Positions 1-4,852 of a stretch of 5,538 bases of DNA are shown one piece after another (within the stretch, counting starts at the first letter, position 1; the number at the start of each line of letters is the position of its first letter). The notes under the pieces are model-generated. The model saw only the letters and a list, made by a program, of their open reading frames with translations. It had not been told where the DNA came from and ran no database searches. This DNA comes from Alphaproteobacteria bacterium (lineage in GTDB: Bacteria > Pseudomonadota > Alphaproteobacteria > GCA-2731375). The stretch covers positions 1 through 5,538 of the forward strand of contig JANQKO010000627.1 in the NCBI GenBank assembly GCA_028281075.1, in the 5' to 3' direction. Position numbers and translations under genes: made by a program.

Positions 1-1
1 C

Positions 2-169
2 GGCCGGCTGCTGGCGGCGGAGCGGGTGGACACGCTGGCGGCGCTGGCGGCGTCCTCGGCGCCGGCGGCCGCCGAATGCCTGCGCGCGCTGTCCCCGCCG
101 GCGCTGCCGCCGCGCAAGGCGCTGGTTCTGCTGAACGCTTTCGCCGACCTGCAAGGAGTGACCGCATGA
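2..169 (+). CDS. C-terminal end of an unrecognised protein (5'-truncated)
   Basis: An open frame enters from the left edge and ends at TGA 167-169, giving 55 visible residues that finish in LLNAFADLQGVTA. The piece is rich in Ala, Leu and Pro and looks like an ordinary helical C-terminus. I see no cofactor motif, cysteine pair or membrane segment, and I cannot assign a family. It is called coding because its codon pattern is typical (G/C in third positions) and because its stop overlaps the start of the cupredoxin gene as ATGA, with that gene's Shine-Dalgarno sequence lying inside its last codons. This is the usual arrangement for translationally coupled genes. It is probably the upstream member of the cupredoxin/DUF2478 operon, and its identity would say what the operon does. 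Confidence 0.7.
   Translation, partial: GRLLAAERVDTLAALAASSAPAAAECLRALSPPALPPRKALVLLNAFADLQGVTA
153..158 (+). promoter_or_regulatory. Shine-Dalgarno site fixing the cupredoxin start
   Basis: AAGGAG lies 7 bases before the ATG at 166, which is ideal spacing. It argues for this start over the in-frame ATG at 76, which would add 30 low-complexity residues inside the upstream gene, and over the ATG at 181. Confidence 0.75.
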
Positions 170-675
170 CACCCGCCCGAATGTCCGTCGTCGCGCGACG
201 CCACGGCGAACGCCTCGTCTTCGCGGCGTTCCTGGTCCTGGTCGCGCTTGGCGGGTTCAGCGTCGCGTCGGGCAAGACGGCCTCGGGGACGGTCGACCAG
301 ATCACCGATTTCTCGGCCACCGCGGCATCGGGCATGTTCCGCTTCGCGCCGGACCTGATGCGGATCGCGCCCGGCGACACCGTCACCTTCCTGAACAGCC
401 GCGGCAGCCACACGGTGAAGTCACAGGCCGGGCTGTGGCCGGACGGGGCGCCGGCGGTCGACATCGTCGGCCGGTTGCGCGCCGACGTGCCGTTCGACAG
501 GCCCGGGCTCTACGGCGTGACCTGCCGGCGGCATGGAAAATATGGCATGGTCATGCTAGTCGCCGTCGGCGACGTCGAGGTCACCGCCGCCGACATGGCC
601 AGGATCGAGACGCTGCGGGCCAGCGCGCTGGCGAAGGCCGGGTTCCGGCGGCTGCTGTCGCGGGTCGCCGAGTGA
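166..675 (+). CDS. Membrane-anchored pseudoazurin-like cupredoxin
   Basis: This is a 169-residue type 1 copper protein, probably a single-electron carrier on the periplasmic face of the inner membrane. Residues 1-16 are basic. Residues 17-35 form a hydrophobic segment (LVFAAFLVLVALGG) that could be an uncleaved anchor or a signal peptide cleaved near VAS-G. The cupredoxin domain spans about 55-150, with FRFAPDLMRIAPGDTVTF matching the pseudoazurin strand where APGDTV precedes the first ligand. The copper ligands are His82 (in GSHTV), Cys120, His123 and Met128; Cys+3=His and Cys+8=Met match pseudoazurin spacing. About 30 further residues (VTAADMARIETLRA onward) look helical, like the C-terminal helices of pseudoazurins. 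The start overlaps the stop of the previous gene and the stop overlaps a possible GTG start of the next, so it sits inside an operon. The family is clear; the redox partners are unknown. Confidence 0.88.
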   Translation: MTPARMSVVARRHGERLVFAAFLVLVALGGFSVASGKTASGTVDQITDFSATAASGMFRFAPDLMRIAPGDTVTFLNSRGSHTVKSQAGLWPDGAPAVDIVGRLRADVPFDRPGLYGVTCRRHGKYGMVMLVAVGDVEVTAADMARIETLRASALAKAGFRRLLSRVAE

Positions 676-704
676 CGCCGGCCGCGCCCGGCGAAGAGGG
701 GGTG

Positions 705-1205
705 ATGAATATCGGCTACACGATGGCGCCGGGACGCGGCGACACCGATCTCGTGCTCGCCAGGCTGGCCGACCGGTTGCGGGCGTGGGGTATCCGGACG
801 TGCGGCACGGTTCAGATCAACCGCGAATGCGAGGACAGCGGCCCTTGCGACATGGACGTCAAGGTCCTGCCGGACGGCCCCCTGATCCGCATTTCCCAAT
901 CCCTTGGCAGGGCGGCGCGCGGCTGCCGGCTCGACCAGGGCGCGCTCGCGGCCGCGGTCGGCCAGGTCGAGGCGACGCTGGCGCACGGCGCCGACGTCGT
1001 GATCATCAACAAGTTCGGACGGCACGAGGCCGAAGGGCACGGCTTTCGGGACCTGATCGCCGAGACCCTCTCGCGCGATTTGCCGGTCCTGGTGGGGTTG
1101 AACAGGCTGAACGAACCGGCCTTTCGGGCATTCACGGGCGGACTGGCGGTCGGACTGCGCCCGGACGTCGACGAGCTGGCCGATTGGGTCGAGGCCCGTC
1201 TTTAG
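705..1205 (+). CDS. DUF2478 family protein
   Basis: This 166-residue soluble protein is recognised as DUF2478 from three blocks: CDMDVKVLPDG followed by RISQSLG and ARGCRLD (48-77), ADVVIINKFGRHEAEGHGFR (96-115), and PVLVGLNRLNEPAF (127-140). The family has no settled biochemical function. I recall members encoded near molybdate transport or Mo-enzyme genes, which cannot be tested here. The N-terminus (APGRGDTDLVLARLADRL, 8-25) reads like a P-loop that has lost its lysine, and VVIINKFG resembles a Walker B/NK region, so it may derive from a THEP1-like NTPase fold (inference). Cysteines are at 33, 42, 48 and 74. The ATG at 705 follows a purine run (AAGAGGGGG). In-frame GTGs at 672 and 702 are alternatives, and 672 would overlap the cupredoxin stop (GTGA). 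The gene is the last of the visible operon. Confidence 0.82.
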   Translation: MNIGYTMAPGRGDTDLVLARLADRLRAWGIRTCGTVQINRECEDSGPCDMDVKVLPDGPLIRISQSLGRAARGCRLDQGALAAAVGQVEATLAHGADVVIINKFGRHEAEGHGFRDLIAETLSRDLPVLVGLNRLNEPAFRAFTGGLAVGLRPDVDELADWVEARL

Positions 1206-1251
1206 GAGACCGGCCGGAGGTCGCGCCGCGGACGCGGCAAGGCCGCGGATG

Positions 1252-1341
1252 TCACCGCCAAGGCGCCAAGGCACCAAGAGAAAGCGGCCGGCACGGCGGT
1301 CGCATGGCCCGTCCCTTGGTGTCTTGGCGCCTTGGCGGTGA
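1252..1341. repeat. 27-nt inverted repeat forming a long hairpin
   Basis: The arms 1252-1278 (TCACCGCCAAGGCGCCAAGG...) and 1315-1341 (...GGCGCCTTGGCGGTGA) are complementary over 27 positions with one difference, which would be a G-U pair in a plus-strand RNA. The loop is 36 bases. It lies 46 bases after the DUF2478 stop, so it could end or stabilise that transcript, although no T-tract follows. The CCAAGGCGCCAAGG core resembles interspersed extragenic repeats I have seen in several GC-rich bacterial genomes. That resemblance is from memory and not checked here. Confidence 0.8.
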
Positions 1342-1445
1342 ACCTGTAAGAGGGGCAAAAGTCCGGGCGGTTTTGTCATGAAGCCCGGACCACGGTCATG
1401 CCGGTCCGCGCGGCGGTGAAGAAAGCGCCGAAGGCCCGCCCCCAA

Positions 1446-1659
1446 TCGTCATGCCGGCGGAGGCCGGCATCCATGGGACTGGCCGCCCGTCGAACGACAA
1501 CGTCTTCTGGGTCCCGGCACCGGCGACGGTCTCCCGCCACGGTCATAGCGGCGGAGCCTGCCCCGGCGCGGGCAGGGGGCCGCTATGCATGGGCATCCGA
1601 CCGGCGGCGTGGCGCTTGCCCGCGAAGCCCATGGATGCCGGCCTCCGCCGGCATGACGA
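1446..1659. mobile_element. MITE/REP-like element with perfect 32-nt inverted ends
   Basis: The ends 1446-1477 and 1628-1659 are perfect inverted copies over 32 bases, with 150 bases between them. Each end is itself a small palindrome: ATGCCGGC-GGAG-GCCGGCAT at 1451-1470, and its inverse at 1635-1654. That makes an 8-bp stem with a 4-base loop, typical of REP-like units arranged head to head. The centre contains another hairpin (1544-1587). There is no transposase gene, so any mobility would depend on an enzyme supplied elsewhere. A run of C just outside the left end and of G just outside the right end extends the symmetry imperfectly. No clear target duplication is visible. Confidence 0.6.
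1544..1587. repeat. Nested hairpin in the centre of the 32-nt-ended element
   Basis: CATAGCGGC (1544-1552) pairs perfectly with GCCGCTATG (1579-1587). Inside it CCTGCCC (1557-1563) pairs with GGGCAGG (1570-1576), leaving a 6-base loop. This gives a two-tier stem at the middle of the element, so the whole 214-base unit can fold as one long imperfect hairpin. Confidence 0.6.
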
Positions 1660-1687
1660 CGGGGGATTTCTTCGCGCGGGAAATCAA

Positions 1688-1836
1688 TAGGGACAGTCCC
1701 CATAGGCGCTAAGTTAGGTGCTGTAGTTGCTAGGGACAGCCTGCCATAGGCGCCAAATCGGGGGCTTGATGTCTCGACTCGCAATCAATCAAGGCCATCA
1801 AATGCCCTAACTTAGCGCTTATGGGGACAGTCCCTA
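1688..1836. mobile_element. MITE-like element with GGGACAGTCCC ends and an internal third copy
   Basis: The arms 1688-1718 (TAGGGACAGTCCCCATAGGC...) and 1806-1836 (inverse) match at 29 of 31 positions. One mismatch is at the centre of the small palindrome GGGAC-A-GTCCC; the other would be a G-U pair in RNA. A degenerate third copy in direct orientation lies at 1731-1758 (TAGGGACAGCCTGCCATAGG...), 43 bases after the left arm. Further inside, GGGC-TTGATG (1762-1771) pairs with CATCAA-AT-GCCC (1796-1807) apart from a 2-base bulge. No coding sequence is present. The GGGGACTGTCCC type of end recalls small dispersed repeats often linked to Y1-type (REP-associated) transposases; that link is inference. 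Confidence 0.6.
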
Positions 1837-1953
1837 ATAGATGAGGGAATCCCAAGGAATCCGAATACGCCCGGACTTTTGCCCCGGTTACGTGAACCTT
1901 GCCTGAAGGCCATGATTTCCCATCGGGCCGGTGCCGGACCAGCGGCAAACGCG

Positions 1954-2865
1954 CTAGCGGCGGCGCTGCGCCACCTCGCGATGCAGGATGTAGATGCCGG
2001 TGGCGATCAGAATCACCGTGCCGGCGATGGTCCAGAGGTCCGGCAGCTCCCGCCACAGCAGGAAGCCGAGCGCGATGGCCCAGACGATGGTGCTGTATTC
2101 GAACGGCGCGATGACCGATGCCGGCGCCCGCCGGAACGCCTGGACGATGCACATCTGTCCGAAGCCGCCGAGGATGCCCAGGCCGACCAGCATCGGCCAG
2201 TGTTCGATCCGCGGCGTGACCCAGGAAAACGGCAGCGACAGGCCGGACAGCACGGTCTGCACCAGCGCCGTGTAGACCATGATGGCGGCCGTGGATTCGG
2301 TATAGCTGAGCCGCCGGGTCAGGACGCCGACGACGGCATAGCTGAACGCCGCGGCCAGCACCAGCAGCGCGGCCGGCTGGAACACGCCCGTGCCCGGCCG
2401 GATGATGATGGCGACGCCGACCAGGCCGATCAGCACCGCGGTCCAGCGGCGGATGCCGACCTGCTCGCCCAGCAGCACCACCGACAGCGCGGTGATGAAC
2501 AGCGGCGACGCGAAGGCGACGGCCGTGGCGTCGGCCAGTGGCATCATGCTGATGGCCAGGAAGAACGTCGACACCGTGAACAGGCCCAGCACGCCGCGCA
2601 GAAAATGCAGGCCTGGCCGCCGCGTCGGCAGCGTGGCCCGGCCGCCGGTCAGCACGACGATCAGCGTGATCGGCAGAAACGCGAAGAAACTGCGAAAAAA
2701 GACGATTTCATTGATCGGATAGGTTGCCGACAGCCATTTCGCGATCGCGTCCATGACCGTCAGCAGGGCCATGCCGAGCAGGACCCAGGCGATTCCCTGC
2801 GGCGAATTGTCGTGCTTGGAATCGGCCGGCGTGAAACGATTTCTTGACTGCGGGTGGTGTTTCAT
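1954..2865 (-). CDS. EamA/DMT superfamily transporter
   Basis: This 303-residue integral inner-membrane protein is of usual length for the two-domain drug/metabolite transporter family, which moves small metabolites such as amino acids and nucleoside derivatives, mostly outward. About ten hydrophobic helices are visible, in two EamA repeats (about 24-158 and 166-297). The first repeat ends with PLADATAVAFASPLF (109-123), LLGEQVG and VAIIIRPG. The second has RRAPASVIAPFEYS (245-258), WRELPD and ATGIYILHRE. The C-terminus is basic (AQRRR) and should be cytoplasmic. The start at 2865 is the only sensible in-frame ATG before helix 1, since an upstream extension of the frame reads as non-membrane filler. 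It has no Shine-Dalgarno sequence, which leaves the start somewhat uncertain. It is convergent with DUF2478 and divergent from DUF4170. The substrate cannot be told from sequence. Confidence 0.87.
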   Translation of the reverse strand: MKHHPQSRNRFTPADSKHDNSPQGIAWVLLGMALLTVMDAIAKWLSATYPINEIVFFRSFFAFLPITLIVVLTGGRATLPTRRPGLHFLRGVLGLFTVSTFFLAISMMPLADATAVAFASPLFITALSVVLLGEQVGIRRWTAVLIGLVGVAIIIRPGTGVFQPAALLVLAAAFSYAVVGVLTRRLSYTESTAAIMVYTALVQTVLSGLSLPFSWVTPRIEHWPMLVGLGILGGFGQMCIVQAFRRAPASVIAPFEYSTIVWAIALGFLLWRELPDLWTIAGTVILIATGIYILHREVAQRRR

Positions 2866-2874
2866 GTCGCCGAC

Positions 2875-2904
2875 ACAATCCGGCTTTTCATGGGCCGGCG
2901 CCAA
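2875..2904 (-). promoter_or_regulatory. Weak candidate promoter for the EamA gene
   Basis: On the minus strand TTGGCG (2904-2899) is followed after 18 bases by GATTGT (2880-2875). Initiation about 7 bases further on would fall almost at the ATG at 2865, giving a leaderless or nearly leaderless mRNA. That would fit the missing ribosome binding site. The boxes are poor matches to consensus. Confidence 0.2.
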
Positions 2905-2943
2905 TGTTAATTGCGCGGGGCTGCTGCGCCTGGAGCATATGCG

Positions 2944-3162
2944 ATGGCCGAACGGGATTTCGATCAGGAAGACCAGCCGCTGTTTCTGGTCATGGGCGGC
3001 GAGGTGACGGACCCGCGCGGGGCACGGTTCGTCGATCTGAACGAGATCGACGTCCGCGGCGTCTATGGAACCTACGACGATGCCTTCGCCGCCTGGCGTG
3101 GCGCCGCCCAGGCGACCGTCGATAACGCGTTTATGAAATACATGATCGTGCGTCTGCGTTAG
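2944..3162 (+). CDS. DUF4170 family small protein
   Basis: This 72-residue protein (MAERDFDQEDQPLFLVMGGE...) matches the small alphaproteobacterial family DUF4170 as I know it. It opens with an LFLVMGGEVTD strand (13-23), has a variable middle with a GVYGTYDDAFAAWRG turn-helix (39-53), and ends in ATVDNAFMKYMIVRL (57-71), where the TVDNA...Y-IV block is the family's most recognisable part. It has no signal peptide, membrane segment or cysteine, so it should be cytosolic. No function is established. The ATG at 2944 is preceded by TGGAG (2931-2935) with 8 bases between, which decides against the in-frame ATG at 2911. It is transcribed away from the EamA gene, and 93 bases separate it from the GGT-like gene downstream, so it may be monocistronic or the first gene of that operon. 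Confidence 0.75.
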   Translation: MAERDFDQEDQPLFLVMGGEVTDPRGARFVDLNEIDVRGVYGTYDDAFAAWRGAAQATVDNAFMKYMIVRLR

Positions 3163-3173
3163 TTTTGGCTTGC

Positions 3174-3203
3174 TTGGCGCCGATGCGCCGCCCGGGGCAT
3201 ACT
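3174..3203 (+). promoter_or_regulatory. Candidate sigma-70-type promoter before the GGT-like gene
   Basis: TTGGCG (3174-3179) and CATACT (3198-3203) are 18 bases apart in the 93-base gap upstream of the GGT-like gene. A 6-bp stem (CCGCCC 3188-3193 with GGGCGG 3204-3209) overlaps the second box. It could instead be a weak terminator for DUF4170, but it has no T-tract. Confidence 0.25.
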
Positions 3204-3255
3204 GGGCGGGCCCGAGCGCTTTCATTCCCGACAGAACGCCAAAAAAGGACGCCTG

Positions 3256-4845
3256 ATGCGTGATCTACAATTGCCCGGACGCTCCGCCATCCATGCCGTG
3301 AACGGGGTGGCCGCCACCTCGCATCCGCTGGCGACGCTGGCCGCCATCGATATCCTGCGGCAGGGCGGCAACGCCGTCGACGCGGCGGTCTGCGCCTGCG
3401 CCGTGCAGTGCGTGGTCGAGCCGATGTCGACGGGCATCGGCGGCGACTGCTTCGCGCTTTACGTGCCGGGCGGCCAGGGCGAGGTGATCGGCCTGAATGG
3501 CTCCGGCTGGGCGCCCAAGGATCTGAGCGCCGAATGGCTGCTGGAACAGGGCCATGACGGCATCGGACTGTCGAGCCCGCACGCCGTCACCGTGCCGGGC
3601 GCGATCGATGCCTGGGCGACGCTGCTGGCCGACCACGGCACCATGGGCCTGGACGAGCTGCTGCGGCCGGCGATCGACTATGCCGAGAGCGGCTGGGCGG
3701 TCACGCCGCGCGTGGCGCTCGACTGGCAGCGCAACGAAGAGAAGATGGCGGCCGAGGCCTCGTCGGCCGAACAGTTCCTGATCGACGGCCGGGCGCCGCG
3801 GGCGGGCGAACGCTTCCGGTCGCCGAAGCTGGCCCGGACCCTGCGCCGGGTCGCGGACCAGGGCCGCGACGGCTTCTATACCGGACCGGTGGCCGAGGAC
3901 ATCGTCGCCTACCTCAACGCCAAGGGCGCGCGGCACAGCCTGGACGACTTCGCCGAGCAGCGGGCGGAATATGTGACGCCGATCGCCACCAGCTATCGCG
4001 GCCACGACATCTACCAGATCCCGCCGAACGGCCAGGGCATCACCGCGCTGATCATGCTCAACATCCTGCAGGGCTACGACATTGCCGGCATGGACCCGGT
4101 CGGCGTCGAGCGCCTGCATCTGGAGACCGAGGCGGCGCGGCTGGCCTTCGACGCCCGCGACCGCTATGTCGCCGACCCGCGCTATGCCGACGTGCCGGTG
4201 AAGAAGCTGCTGTCGGCCAGTTTCGCCGACGAGCTGCGCGGCCGCATCGACCCGGGCCGGGCCATGGCCGATGTCGGGGCCGGCACCGGGCCGGTCTATC
4301 GTGACACCATCTACCTGACCGTGGTCGACAGGGACCGCAACACCTGCTCGTTCATCAACTCGCTCTACTTCGCCTTCGGCTCCGGCCTGACGGCGCCGGA
4401 AAGCGGCGTCGTGCTGCAGAACCGGGGCGCCGGCTTCCGTGTCGAGCCCGGCCATCCGAACAATGTCGAAGGCCGTAAGCGGCCGATGCACACGATCATC
4501 CCCGGCATGTGCATGAAGGACGGCCGGGTGATCCATTCCTACGGCGTCATGGGCGGCGGCTACCAGCCGGTCGGCCACAGCCACGTGCTGACCAACATGA
4601 TCGACTACGGCATGGACCCGCAGGAGGCGGTGGACTGCGCCCGCGTGTTCCATGTCGCCGGCCAGCTCGACGTCGAGCGCGGCGTGCCGAAACCGGTGAT
4701 GGACGGCCTGGCGGCGCTCGGCCACGCGGTGCGGCATCCGGAGATGCCCTGGGGCGGTGGCCAGATCATCCAGCTCGACTGGGAGAACGGCACGCTGGTC
4801 GGCGGCTCGGACCCGCGAAAAGACGGCTGCGCCATCGGCTACTGA
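3256..4845 (+). CDS. Gamma-glutamyltransferase-family amidohydrolase (GGT-like, Ntn hydrolase)
   Basis: This 529-residue protein is collinear with gamma-glutamyltransferase, an N-terminal-nucleophile hydrolase made as one chain that cleaves itself into two subunits. Conserved blocks are LRQGGNAVDAAVC (34-46), EPMSTGIGGDCFALY (55-69), SPHAVTVPGAIDAW (107-120) and the C-terminal GGSDPRKDGCAIGY. The predicted cleavage site and nucleophile is Thr351 in DTIYLTVVD, aligned with TTHYSVVD of classical GGT. Two glutathione-specific features are missing: the arginine of the YREMAP-type motif is Ser83 (NGSGWAP, 81-87), and the PLSSM loop is RPMHTIIP (409-416). These features fit the oxamate-amidohydrolase-like (HpxW-type) branch better than true GGT. 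No signal peptide is present, so it should be cytoplasmic, unlike periplasmic GGT. The start is supported by AAAAGGA 6 bases upstream. The AMP-ligase gene follows after 7 bases. The true substrate is unknown. Confidence 0.85.
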   Translation: MRDLQLPGRSAIHAVNGVAATSHPLATLAAIDILRQGGNAVDAAVCACAVQCVVEPMSTGIGGDCFALYVPGGQGEVIGLNGSGWAPKDLSAEWLLEQGHDGIGLSSPHAVTVPGAIDAWATLLADHGTMGLDELLRPAIDYAESGWAVTPRVALDWQRNEEKMAAEASSAEQFLIDGRAPRAGERFRSPKLARTLRRVADQGRDGFYTGPVAEDIVAYLNAKGARHSLDDFAEQRAEYVTPIATSYRGHDIYQIPPNGQGITALIMLNILQGYDIAGMDPVGVERLHLETEAARLAFDARDRYVADPRYADVPVKKLLSASFADELRGRIDPGRAMADVGAGTGPVYRDTIYLTVVDRDRNTCSFINSLYFAFGSGLTAPESGVVLQNRGAGFRVEPGHPNNVEGRKRPMHTIIPGMCMKDGRVIHSYGVMGGGYQPVGHSHVLTNMIDYGMDPQEAVDCARVFHVAGQLDVERGVPKPVMDGLAALGHAVRHPEMPWGGGQIIQLDWENGTLVGGSDPRKDGCAIGY

Positions 4846-4852
4846 GCCGCCG

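Larger units (their letters stand above)
1352..1885. repeat. Outer 18-nt perfect inverted repeat pair enclosing nested elements
   Basis: GGGGCAAAAGTCCGGGCG at 1352-1369 is exactly repeated in inverse orientation at 1868-1885. Weaker similarity continues outward: a GTAA sits two bases outside each arm. The left arm also overlaps a small hairpin of its own (GTCCGGGC 1361-1368 with GCCCGGAC 1383-1390). The 498 bases between the arms contain two further inverted-repeat elements. The pair may be the ends of one older element into which others inserted, or two separate copies of a short dispersed repeat in opposite orientation; the sequence alone does not decide. Confidence 0.65.
1206..1953. other. 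Gene-free repeat island between convergent genes
   Basis: This stretch separates the 3' end of DUF2478 (+) from the 3' end of the EamA transporter (-). The short open frames in it are made of repeat sequence, have no ribosome binding sites and do not resemble known proteins. From left to right it holds a 27-nt inverted repeat (1252-1341), an 18-nt inverted repeat pair enclosing 534 bases (1352-1885), and inside that pair two separate inverted-repeat elements (1446-1659 and 1688-1836). Positions 1680-1870 are visibly richer in A/T than the flanking genes. In the remaining 1886-1953 I see only a short near-palindrome (GGTTACGTGAACC). No canonical terminator with a T-tract is visible for either gene, though the strong hairpins could serve that role. 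Confidence 0.8.

Noticed and set aside
76..165. Upstream extension of the cupredoxin frame from the ATG at 76
   Set aside because: It would overlap the upstream gene by 90 bases, adds low-complexity residues ahead of the signal/anchor, and lacks a ribosome binding site; the ATG at 166 has an ideal one.
510..1445. 311-residue minus-strand open frame
   Set aside because: It covers the DUF2478 gene and part of the cupredoxin gene on the opposite strand and runs through the 27-nt hairpin repeat, with no recognisable domain.
1252..1885. CRISPR array or tandem repeat array
   Set aside because: The repeats are inverted pairs of different families, not regularly spaced direct copies with unique spacers.
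1730..2152. 140-residue minus-strand open frame ending in repeat sequence
   Set aside because: The first part is another frame of the EamA gene and the rest reads through dispersed repeats. Similar peptides arise wherever such repeats are translated, so I do not treat it as a gene.
1879..2847. 322-residue plus-strand open frame
   Set aside because: It is antisense to the EamA gene. The composition (Gln, Arg, Asp, His runs) is typical of a shadow frame, and it starts within the repeat island.
2844..2879. TTGACT on the plus strand as a -35 box for the DUF4170 gene
   Set aside because: No acceptable -10 box lies 16-18 bases downstream; the nearest A/T-rich hexamer (CACAAT) is 24 bases away.
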